The translations under genes and the position numbers were made by a program. Of a DNA stretch of 64,000 nt, positions 47,281-55,895 are shown in pieces; position 1 is the stretch's first letter, and every line of letters begins with the position of its first letter. Source of the stretch: Ovoidimarina sp963698645 (lineage in GTDB: Bacteria > Pseudomonadota > Alphaproteobacteria > Rhodobacterales > Rhodobacteraceae); NCBI GenBank assembly GCA_963698645.1, contig CAVORP010000007.1, positions 806,001-870,000 on the forward strand. The letters are read 5' to 3'. Below the pieces are notes generated by a model, which searched no databases, was not told where the DNA came from, and saw nothing but the letters and a program-made list of their open reading frames with translations.

Positions 47281-48407
47281 TTGAGACCCAGAGATGAACG
47301 CGATCTTGCCGAGGCGGTGGCGGGCGCAAAGGGCGCGCTTCGAATTCAGGGCGGCGGCACCCGGCCCATCGGCGCCCCGGTCGCGGGGGAGGTCTTGTCG
47401 GTGTCGGCCCTGTCGGGGATCGATCTTTACGAACCCGGAGCGCTGACAATCGTGGCGAAGGCGGGAACGCCCCTGTCCGAGATCGAGGCCGCGCTGGATG
47501 CGGAAAACCAGAGGCTGCCATTCGAACCAATGGATCATCGGCGTCTGTTGGGGACATCGGGTGAGCCAACAATCGGTGGCGTCGTGGCGGGCAATGTCTC
47601 GGGCCCGCGCCGAATTCAGGCCGGGGCTTGCCGGGATAGCCTGATCGGTGTGCGGTTCGTCGATGGCCATGGTATCGCGGTGAAGAATGGCGGCCGGGTG
47701 ATGAAGAACGTCACTGGCTACGATCTTGTCAAGTTGATGGCGGGCAGTTTTGGCACACTGGGAGTGCTGAGCGAGGTGAGTTTCAAGGTCCTGCCCGCGA
47801 CAGCGGCGACCGGTGTGGTGAAGGTTGCCGGGTTGGGCGTACCGGAGGCGATCGCGGCGATGTCGCGGGCGCTGGGATCGCCCTTTGAGGTCACGGGTGC
47901 GGCGCATCTGCCGAAGGGTCCCGACGAAAACCCCCTCACGATGATCAGGATTGAAGGATTCAGTCCTCCGTCGACTACCGCGCCGAACGGCTTCGGGAGC
48001 TTCTGTCTCCGTATGGGGATGTGTCCATCGATACTGACCCTGACCGGACACAGAAAAGCTGGATCAGGATTCGTGATGCCGAGGCTTTTGCGGGCACGGA
48101 TGGCGATGTCTGGCGGATCTCGGTGAAGCCCAGCGACGGGGCGGCTGTGGCAGCGGCACTGCCCGGTACGGAGCTTGTGTTCGATTGGGGGGGCGGTCTT
48201 ATCTGGGCGGAAGTGCCTGCGGGCACGGATGTGCGGCCGAGACTGGCGGAAATCGCCGGTCATGCAACGCTCGTGCGCGCCTCCGAGGACACGCGACGCG
48301 TCATTGCGCCTTTCCATCCGGAGCCAGCGCCACTGGCCGCCATCACGCAGGGCTTGCGCAGGAAATTCGATCCGCGGAGCATTCTGAACCCGGGGCTGAT
48401 GGGTTGA
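47281..48407 (+). CDS. glcE: Glycolate oxidase subunit GlcE (frameshifted)
   Basis: FAD-binding accessory subunit of glycolate oxidase. Starts at TTG 47281 (LRPRDERDLAEAVAGAKG); no ATG fits the family N-terminus. Conserved: GGGTRPIG, GTPLSEIEAALDAENQRLPF, GTSGEPTIGGVVAGNVSGPR and NVTGYDLVKLMAGSFGTLGV. One base is missing near 47965 (FSPSVDYRAERLRELLSPYG expected). Corrected length is 375 residues ending FDPRSILNPGLMG. Same transcript as glcD. Confidence 0.9.
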
Positions 48408-48411
48408 ACGG

Positions 48412-48759
48412 ATGTACCCCGATAGTATTCTATTCGTCATCCTTCCGGTGGCGCTCTATGCCGGCCTCGTGTTCGTGCCGCATCACATCGGCCGGCGCGC
48501 ATCCGGCATCGCGCTCGGCGCGACGGCGGTCTTTCTCCTGGCCTCGATCAGCATGCAGAACAGCCCGAGCTTCGATTTCAGCAAGGAATATCCAATCGTT
48601 GTTCGCAGTTGGGCTTTTCGGTGCAACTGCGGGTGCATTTTCGTTTCATTTCGTGGCCGGCACCGCCCCCGGAGATGGCTCCGGCGCGCGATCTGCCTGG
48701 GCATCGGTGTTGGCGTGACCGCGGTGATTGCGATCTTGTTGATCGAGTTCGTTCTGTGA
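48412..48759 (+). CDS. Small membrane protein between glcE and glcF
   Basis: 115 residues with three hydrophobic segments (ILFVILPVALYAGLVFV; ASGIALGATAVFLLASISM; LGIGVGVTAVIAILLIEFVL) and a basic Cys-containing loop between the second and third. Starts 4 bases after glcE. The loop (SWAFRCNCGCIFVSFRGR) is unusual and could reflect paired indels, since another frame there is also open; I cannot decide. Not a known subunit; position suggests glycolate uptake or anchoring. Confidence 0.6.
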   Translation: MYPDSILFVILPVALYAGLVFVPHHIGRRASGIALGATAVFLLASISMQNSPSFDFSKEYPIVVRSWAFRCNCGCIFVSFRGRHRPRRWLRRAICLGIGVGVTAVIAILLIEFVL

Positions 48760-48851
48760 GCGCCGGTGCGGTACGTTTGTCCGTCTCGGGGGTGAGTGCG
48801 CGGACCGGAAGCGTGGTGCCGGCAGCGATGCAAGGGTAAGGACCAGAGACT

Positions 48852-50169
48852 ATGCAAACGACTTTCACGCCTGAGCAGCTCAAGGATCCTGCGATCCAGC
48901 GCTCGAACGAGGTTCTTCGGACTTGTGTTCATTGCGGGTTCTGCACCGCGACCTGTCCGACCTATCAGGTTTTGGGAGATGAACTCGACAGCCCGCGGGG
49001 ACGGATCTACCTGATCAAGGACATGCTGGAGAACAACCGGCCGGCGGATGCGAAGACTGTCAAGCATATCGACCGCTGCCTGTCCTGTCTGGCCTGCATG
49101 TCGACCTGCCCGTCGGGGGTGCATTATATGCATCTGGTGGATCACGCACGGGCCTGGATCGAGAAGACCTATAAGCGCCCCTTGTTCGAGCGCATGCTGC
49201 GCTGGACACTGGCGCGAATCCTGCCCTATCCGATGCGGTTCCGCGTGGCACTTTTGTTTGCCAAGATGGGTCGGCCTTTTGCGTCGCTGATGCCGGATCC
49301 GCGGCTGCGGGCGATGCTGGAGATGGCGCCGAAAGTCATTCCGCCGGTGAGCCGGAACGACGACCCCCAGACCTTCGCGCCCGAGGGTGTTCGGAAGATG
49401 CGTGTGGCGCTGATGACGGGTTGCGCCCAGAAGGCGCTGAACACCGATATCAACGACGCCACGATCCGGCTTCTGAAGCGTCTGGGCTGTGAGGTGGTGA
49501 TTGCCGAAGGCATGGGGTGCTGCGGCGCGCTTGTGCATCACATGGGTAAGGAAGACGAGAGCCATGCAACCGCGGCCAGGAATATTCGTGCGTGGATGAC
49601 CGAGGATCGGGGTAAGGGGCTTGATGCGATCGTGATCAATACCTCGGGTTGCGGCACCACCGTCAAGGATTACGGGCACATGTTCCGTAACGATCCCTTA
49701 GCCAGCGATGCGGCGCGGGTGTCGGAGCTGGCGATGGATGTGTCGGAGGTTCTGATGAAGCTGGACCTTCCGCAAGGCGAGGCCAAGGGGCTCACGGTGG
49801 CCTATCACGCGGCCTGTTCGTTGCAGCATGGACAGCAGATCAAGACCTATCCCAAGGATCTTCTTGAAGAAGGCGGGCTATACCGTCGTGGAGCCGCGCG
49901 ATGCGCATCTGTGCTGTGGTTCGGCGGGGACCTATAACCTGATGCAGCCGGAGATCTCCGGGCAGTTGAAGGCACGGAAAGTGGCCACGCTAGAGGAGAA
50001 GAACCCCGATGTCATCTCGGCCGGGAATATCGGTTGCATGATGCAGATCGGCTCTGCCACGGGTGTTCCGGTTGTGCATACGGTCGAGCTTCTGGACTGG
50101 GCGACGGGCGGGCCGAGACCGCGCGCGATGGACGGGATCGTAAAAAGCACTGTTCCGATTCTGCGATAG
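48852..50169 (+). CDS. glcF: Glycolate oxidase iron-sulfur subunit GlcF (frameshifted)
   Basis: Membrane-associated electron-transfer subunit with two [4Fe-4S] motifs (CVHCGFCTATCPTY and CLSCLACMSTCPSGV near residues 25-95) and two CCG domains (GMGCCGALVHHMG; HLCCGSAGTYN). An extra C at about 49863 breaks the frame at KDLLKKAGYTVVEP. Corrected length is 438 residues. Preceded by a 92-base gap with no clear promoter. Confidence 0.93.
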
Positions 50170-50226
50170 CGGCCATAATCCTGCCAAAACCACTCGCTAG
50201 AACGGAGTGGGGGCAGGGACGTGCAG

Positions 50227-51040
50227 ATGAGGGTATGGTTGGCAGCGGCGGCGCTTTGCGTGGTCGGGATTTCTCAGGGATTGGCCGAGGAAACCGGCCT
50301 CAAGTCGCTGATTACTGCGAATGACAGCAAGGGATGGGAGGCTGTCGGCCGGCTGGATATCGGCCGAAGCGGGTTCTGTACCGGGGCGCTGATCGCACCT
50401 GATTTGGTGCTGACGGCAGCGCATTGCCTTTTCGATCCGGACACGAAGGAACGCGTCGCAGATGGCGAGATCGAGTTTCTTGCGGGATGGCGCAACGGGC
50501 GGGCGACGGCCTATCGCGATGTGCGCAGATCCGTAGTTCATCCAGGATTCGTCTATCTTGGCCCGCAGAGCGGCGACCATGTTGCAGAGGACATTGCGCT
50601 TTTGTCACTGAATCAGCCGATCCGGAATTCCTCGGTCACGCCGTTTCAGATTTCCGATCGTCCCCGCAAGGGCGACGAGGTCGGTGTCGTCTCGTATGCT
50701 CGCGACAGGTCTTCGCGACCGTCCTTGCAGGAGGTCTGTCATGTATTGAGCCGCCCTTCGGGAACACTCGTGATGTCCTGCGATGTGGATTTCGGGTCTT
50801 CCGGAGCACCGGTCTTCGTGATGGAGGGCGAGGAACCACGTATCGTTTCCGTGATTTCGGCCAAGGCGAAGATCGGCGGCCGGCACGTTTCGCTTGGGAC
50901 GGGATTGGGCGAGAGCCTTCTGGAGTTGCGGGTGCTGCTTGAGAACGATGCGCCGATGGCAACGGCCGCAAAGTCGTTGCCGCAGGTGCGGCGGGCCGGG
51001 TCCGGCAGGACAGGCCGGCGCGAAGTTTCTGAGGCCGTGA
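50227..51040 (+). CDS. Secreted trypsin-like serine protease 1 of 3 (frameshifted at 3' end)
   Basis: S1 (V8/trypsin-like) peptidase. Signal peptide MRVWLAAAALCVVGISQGLA, then triad His in LTAAHCLF, Asp in EDIALLSL and Ser in DFGSSGAPVF. An extra base near 51020 moves the end; corrected it terminates KFLRP at 51038-51040, 270 residues, and the TGA overlaps the ATG of protease 2 (TGATG). As given, the frame reads through into protease 2, giving a false fusion. GTG 50221 is an alternative start. No pro-domain or PDZ. Confidence 0.82.
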
Positions 51041-51867
51041 TGGTGAGCCGGTTGCTTCAGATTGTCGTCGCTGCGGGGCTTTTCGTGCTTCCCATGCATG
51101 GCGATTCGGCGGTGGATACCGGATTCAAGGCACTGACCGATCGCTCGGATCTTCTGGGGTGGGAGGCGGTGGGGCGTGTCGATATCGCAGATGGGGGATA
51201 TTGCACCGGCGTCTTGCTGGCCCCCGACACGGTTCTGACGGCTGCGCATTGCGTGATGGATACGAAGACTGGGAGCGGCTTGATGTTAAGACGCTCGAGT
51301 TCCGGGCCGGGATTTCGGGACGGTGAGGTGATTGCCCGGAGCGGGATGAGCGGTGCCGTCGCCCATCCGAACTTCGACCCGCTGGCCGAGAATGACGGCG
51401 ACAGCATCCGCCATGACGTGGCTCTGCTGCGTCTGGCGCAGCCAATTCCGGCAGCGGTGGCAAGCCCTTACCGCGTTTCCGGACCTCCGGCCTCGGGCCA
51501 TCCCGTGACGGTGGTTTCCTATGGCAAGGGTCGGTCGAATGCTGCCTCGCGTCAGTCGGGTTGCGCGTTGATGGCGCAGGCCGATGGACTGATCGCGTTC
51601 GGATGCCAGGGTGATCCGGGATCGTCCGGCGCGCCGGTTTTCGATACGTCTGGACGGCATCCCGAGATCATCTCGATCATCTCCTCGGGAACAATCTACA
51701 AAGGGCCAGCCTGCTGTTCTGGGCATGTCGCTTCCCGAAATGGTTGCGGATCTGGAGCGGGCGTTCCGGACGGGTGAGGGGGTCTGGCCGGAGGTACTGC
51801 CCGATGCCCGACACGTGGTGAGCGGATCGACGAAACGGGCGGGGACGGCACGGTTCCTTCGCCCTGA
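51040..51867 (+). CDS. Secreted trypsin-like serine protease 2 of 3 (four indels)
   Basis: A tandem paralogue of protease 1: signal peptide (MVSRLLQIVVAAGLFVLP), LLGWEAVGRVDI (compare GWEAVGRLDI in protease 1), LTAAHCVM, HDVALLRL and DPGSSGAPVF with all triad residues. Indels near 51268 (loss), 51309, 51706 and 51864 (loss). Corrected, it ends ARFLRP at 51867, about 275 residues, the same terminal motif as protease 1. Substrates unknown. Confidence 0.78.
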
Positions 51868-51908
51868 CGGCTTGACCGCGCCCGAGTACGGCCTGTCTGA
51901 TCGGCAGT

Positions 51909-52591
51909 ATGATCCGCGTGGCCATTCTTTCGGCACATCTTCGTCACTTTCTCTGTTTCAGCGATGGCAGAGGCGCCTCCGCCCATGGCGGCAGCGGGCG
52001 TGCTCGAGCGCGACGGCGCGCGCGATTGCAGCGCGGTGCTGATCGCCAGCACGCTTCTGGTCACGGCAGCCCATTGTGTAGCGGGAAAGGTCCTGGCCGG
52101 CGGCAGGCGGAGAAAGCAGTATTCGCTTTCATACCGGGGCCTATCCCGGTCATCGGTCGGAGATGCGGGAAGCGACCGAGATCATGGTTCACCCGCTCTA
52201 TCGCATCGCGAGCGATGACGGCCAAGCTTGCTCCGGATATCGCCATTCTTCGTCTTGAAGCGCCGTTCCCCGAGACCGTTGCCCGGCCGATACCGGTGCC
52301 GAGCCAATGCGGCCGAACGAGAAGCTTCTGGTGGCAACCTGGCCCGGCGGCGGGGGTGCACGAGCCCGCGAGCGGATTTGCAGCCCGATCCGGGTTTCGG
52401 ACCGCGTTGCGACACTTGGGTGCAGCGTCACGCCCGGCGAATCCGGCGGGCCGGTCGTGCGGTTGACCGAGGCAGGTCCGACGCTTGCCGGAATTGTAGT
52501 GGCACGGGGCGACGAGGGACGTCAGCCGCTTGCGTTGGTGGTTCAGGCAGGCCGACAGATTGCCCAGATCAAGGCCCTTTTCCAGCTTTAG
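51909..52591 (+). CDS. Secreted trypsin-like serine protease 3 of 3 (five indels)
   Basis: More divergent third copy. Corrected N-terminus MIRVAILSAIFVTFSVSAMA is a signal peptide. The triad is His in LVTAAHCVAG, Asp in APDIAILRL and Ser in TPGESGGPVV, the last a classical GESGGP. Indels near 51936, 52086 (loss), 52139 (loss), 52215 and 52302 (loss). Corrected length is 227 residues ending IAQIKALFQL. About 40 bases after protease 2, so probably the same transcript. Confidence 0.75.
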
Positions 52592-52599
52592 ACCAGGGT

Positions 52600-52628
52600 C
52601 TTGAAGCGCCAAACCCAGTTTCCTATCT
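52600..52628 (+). promoter_or_regulatory. RpoH (sigma32)-type heat-shock promoter for hsp20
   Basis: CTTGAA (52600-52605), a 16-base spacer and CCTATCT (52622-52628) match the alphaproteobacterial RpoH consensus (CTTGAA / CCTATNT). It lies right after the protease 3 stop and gives a leader of about 95 bases before the small heat-shock gene. Confidence 0.75.
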
Positions 52629-52635
52629 GGAAAAT

Positions 52636-52730
52636 GTCGGGGGCCTGAACAGGACCCGGCATCACGTGAATTGCGTCTGTCCCACAAAGGAAGGCGTCAA
52701 GATCTGTTATCGCTCAATGGAGGATGACCC
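52636..52730 (+). ncRNA. ROSE-like RNA thermometer in the hsp20 leader
   Basis: The 5' leader ends TCGCT-CAAT-GGAGGAT (52710-52725), matching the ROSE signature (UYGCU pairing with GGAGGA), so the Shine-Dalgarno would be masked at low temperature. Upstream, GGGCCTG/CAGGACCC can form a second hairpin. ROSE elements control hsp20-type genes in other alphaproteobacteria. Assignment is by motif; no folding was run. Confidence 0.6.
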
Positions 52731-53195
52731 ATGCGAAACTTTGATCTTGCACCGCTTTACCGTGCGACCGTTGGTTTCGACCAGCTTGCCGATCTGATGG
52801 ACCGGGTGCTGACCGATACGAACACGGCCGCGACCTATCCCCCCTACAACATCGAAAAGACCGCCGATGATGCCTATCGCATCAGCATCGCCGTGGCCGG
52901 GTTCTCGGACGAGGATCTGTCGGTCGAGGTGCGCGAGGGCGCTCTTTTCGTGTCTGCCCGGAAGTCGAAGGAAGATGACGGCCGCGTCTTCCTCCACCGT
53001 GGCATCGCAAACCGCGCGTTCGAGCGTCGGTTCCACCTTGCCGATCATGTCCGTGTCACCGGCGCGAGCCATGTGAACGGCATGCTGCATATCGATCTTG
53101 TGCGCGAAGTGCCCGAAGCGCTCAAGCCGCGCCGGATCGAGATCGCGAACGGCGATACCGTCGATGCGAAGGTCGTTGAGGCCGCCGAGGTCTGA
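52731..53195 (+). CDS. Small heat-shock protein, Hsp20/IbpA family
   Basis: ATP-independent chaperone that holds unfolding proteins. 154 residues: MRNFDLAPLYRATVGFDQLA, then an alpha-crystallin domain with PPYNIEKTADDAYRISIAVA and the conserved FERRFHLADHV, and a C-terminal tail (VPEALKPRRIEI) in the IXI position. GGAGG lies 6 bases before ATG 52731 within the thermometer hairpin. An RpoH promoter and ROSE-like leader predict double heat induction. Confidence 0.95.
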   Translation: MRNFDLAPLYRATVGFDQLADLMDRVLTDTNTAATYPPYNIEKTADDAYRISIAVAGFSDEDLSVEVREGALFVSARKSKEDDGRVFLHRGIANRAFERRFHLADHVRVTGASHVNGMLHIDLVREVPEALKPRRIEIANGDTVDAKVVEAAEV

Positions 53196-53222
53196 TCACC
53201 TTCCGCAGCTCTGACAGTCAAA

Positions 53223-53249
53223 GCGCCCGGAGCGATCCGGGCGCATTTC
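53223..53249. terminator. Bidirectional terminator between hsp20 and the VWA gene
   Basis: An 8-bp stem, GCGCCCGG / CCGGGCGC, with a 6-base loop followed by ATTTCTT on the plus strand. It lies between convergent genes ending at 53195 and 53266. Confidence 0.8.
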
Positions 53250-53265
53250 TTGCTGTAGTCAGACC

Positions 53266-55229
53266 CTACCGTGACAGGGCTTCGGCCAGGCGCATCAGGT
53301 TGACCGCCTCGGTTCGGTAGCCGAAGGCATCGTCTCCGCGTGCGCCGTTCGCCAAAGCGATGGCGTCGGAATAGGACCAATCGCCCAGGATAGTCCGATC
53401 CCCGGAGGAGTTCGCCGAACCCGGCGATGGCCGTCGAGAAGGCCACATCCGTACCCGGTGCGACCGCTGTAGGCGCAATCGGCGTTTCGATCAGCATGCT
53501 TTCGCTGGCTCCGGGCGCCTTGTAGCGGAGTTTGCAGGAAACCAAGTTCGTCCGAGCCGGCCTGTGTCTGGGCGGGTTGATAGCGAAGCGGATCGGTGAG
53601 AATGGCAGATGAGCCGACCGGAGTGATTTCGAAGATCGCCGTCACGGTATGGCCGGCGCCGATGTCGCCCGCATCCACCCTGTCGTTATTGAAATCCTCG
53701 CGGGCAAGCGCGCGGGTCTCGTAGCCGATCAGCCGGTATTCGGCGACGGTGGCGGGATTGAATTCGACCTGGAACTTCACGTCATTCGCGATCGGAAACA
53801 GGGCACCGGTCAACTGGTCCACCAGCACCTTGCGCGCTTCGGACAGGGTATCGATATAGGCGGCCTGGCCGTTGCCGTTCTGGGCGAGGGCCTGCATCGT
53901 CGCGTCATCCAGGTTGCCGCGTCCGAAGCCCAGGACGCTGAGATATGTGCCGCTGTCGCGCTTTTCGGCAATGAAGTCTTTCAGTGCGTCCGGGTCCGAG
54001 AGGCCGACGTTGAAATCTCCGTCCGTGGCGAGGATCACCCGTGTCACTTCGCCGTCCCCGGTCATGGCTTCGGCGGTGGCATAGGCCTGTTCCAGACCTG
54101 CCTGGCCGGCAGTGGAGCCACCGGCCTCGAGCCGGTCCAGTGCCGCAAGGATCGCCGCGCGTTCGCTTGCCGGGGTCGGATCAAGGACCTGTCCGGCACT
54201 GCCGGCATAGGTGACGATGGAAATCGAATCCTCGGGGCGCAGTTCCGCGAGCATCAGCCGGAACGACTGTTTCAGAAGTGGCAGTTTCGAGGGCGATTGC
54301 ATCGAGCCGGAGGTGTCGATGAGGAAGACGAGATTGAGCGGCGGACGCTCGGCGATCTCGGGCAATGCGCCCTGGATTCCGATATGCACAAGGTTGGTTC
54401 CGGGGTTCCAGGGTGTCGGCGTCACGGTCACGGTCGGCTGGAATGGATGCGATCCTTCCGGTGCGGGATAGGCATAGGGGAAATAGTTGATCATCTCTTC
54501 GACGCGGACCGCATCCGCGGGCGGAAGCGCGCCCTGCATGAGGGACGATCGCACGATGGACCACGACGCCGTATCCACATCGGCCGAGAAGGTCGCGACC
54601 GGATCATCGGCCGTTACCTTGAGCGGGTTCGGATCTGCATTTGCGAAGGTTTCGGTATCGCTTTCGATCCGGATCTGTGCGTCGGGGGCGGGAAAAATCA
54701 TGGCTCGGTCGCGTTCAACAGCCGAGGGTGCAGCCGCAAGGTCGCTGACCGCCGAGCCCATCTTGTTGGCCATGGAGTAGGATTCCTCAGAGAGAATCGG
54801 CTCTCTCATCGGGGCTTCTGCCTCTTGCGAATTTTCCTGACGCGTCGGGGTGTTTGGCTGCAATGGTTCCGCGCGAGTCTCGGCCGCCGATTTCGGGGTG
54901 GATGTCCCATCGGAGAGCACCACGGTGCCCGGCAGCCTTGGCCCCAGCAGTCCCTGATCCTGTGCCACCCACACCATGGCCACCGCTACCAGCGCGGTCG
55001 TCGCGGCAAGTCCACCTTTCGTCATCACATGATTGATCATCCGTCCAACTCCATTCCAGAGCCACACCACCGTGGTTGGCCTGTCAATGGGACGCGTGCC
55101 AGGACGGGATCCTTGGAGGCGGTCGAAATTTTCTGCCGCGAGGCGCAGATTCTCGGCCTTGCGGGCTCCGTCGGGTTTGGGTGTTTCGGCTTTCAGGGCG
55201 TCCTGCAGCCGGTCGAATTCGTCGGTCAT
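53266..55229 (-). CDS. YfbK-type VWA-domain membrane protein (two frameshifts)
   Basis: 653 residues after correction. A soluble N-terminus of about 70 residues (MTDEFDRLQDALKAE...) is followed by one membrane helix (about 73-88), a Pro/Glu linker, a von Willebrand N-terminal region (TFSADVDTASWSIVRSSL, 213-230), a VWA domain with MIDAS DTSGSM at 305-310 and a C-terminal DUF3520 domain (in the later frames, CKLRYKAPGASES). Extra bases near 53548 and 53402. Its start overlaps the stop of an ECF sigma gene, so the cytoplasmic N-terminus may act as the anti-sigma part (inference). Confidence 0.83.
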
Positions 55230-55774
55230 GCCCCGGTCTCCTGTTCCGATAGGGCGCGCAGGCGCTTCTTGATCTCGGATATACGCCAGGCGATCGTACC
55301 TTCGGACAATCCCAGAACCGTTGCTGCCTCGGCTTGTGTCAGTTCGCCATCAGTGATGAGCGCGAGCGTGTCACGCAGATCTTCCGGTAGAGTAGCCATC
55401 GCGTTGCGTAGCCAGATCAGCCGTTCTGCTTCGGCATCGCTGGCGGCGCGGCGGTTGATCTCCCACGCGGCCCAGCCCTCGGCGGCTTTCGCGTGGGTCT
55501 GGTTCCTGCGGCGGCGGTCATGAGCGGCGTTGAGGACGACGCGGTAGAGCCATGTTGAAAAGGCCGCTTCACCACGGAACCCCCTGAGCTTTACCGGGAG
55601 CGCAGAGCAGATATCCTGCGCGAGGTCTTCGGCGGTCTCCCGCGATCCGGTGATCCGGTAGCCAAAGGCAAAGATCCGATCGTAATGCCGTTCGAGAAGC
55701 GCGGAAAAAGCGCCCCTGTCGCCGCCTGCGGCTGCGATTGCGAGATCGGTATCGGACGTTGCCATGCGCATCAC
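55226..55774 (-). CDS. ECF RNA polymerase sigma factor
   Basis: 182 residues. Region 2: LLERHYDRIFAFGYRITGSR with ETAEDLAQDIC; region 4: LITDGELTQAEAATVLGLSE with the HTH GTIAWRISEIKKRL. ATG 55774 (MMRMATSDTDLAIAAAG); the Met at residue 4 is an alternative. Overlaps the VWA gene by 4 bases (ATGA), the usual position of a cognate anti-sigma factor. Target promoters unknown; a gap of 121 bases separates it from the divergent side. Confidence 0.92.
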   Translation of the reverse strand: MMRMATSDTDLAIAAAGGDRGAFSALLERHYDRIFAFGYRITGSRETAEDLAQDICSALPVKLRGFRGEAAFSTWLYRVVLNAAHDRRRRNQTHAKAAEGWAAWEINRRAASDAEAERLIWLRNAMATLPEDLRDTLALITDGELTQAEAATVLGLSEGTIAWRISEIKKRLRALSEQETGA

Positions 55775-55895
55775 AGTAGGTTGGACGCGTGTGGATGGAC
55801 AATCCTTGGAGGACCTTCCGAAAAAAGTTCGGCGGCATATCCGTTGGGTGACATGCCGCCGCTGTTTGGTCTGGTCTTGAGCGGTGTTGAAATCG

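Noticed and set aside
50221..51777. A single 518-residue protein with two protease domains
   Set aside because: The second half begins with its own signal peptide and ATG, and a one-base correction gives the first protein a KFLRP end with a TGATG overlap. The fusion is an indel artefact.
53649..55523. A 624-codon open frame opposite the VWA gene
   Set aside because: It spans the VWA and sigma genes in antisense without recognisable domains.
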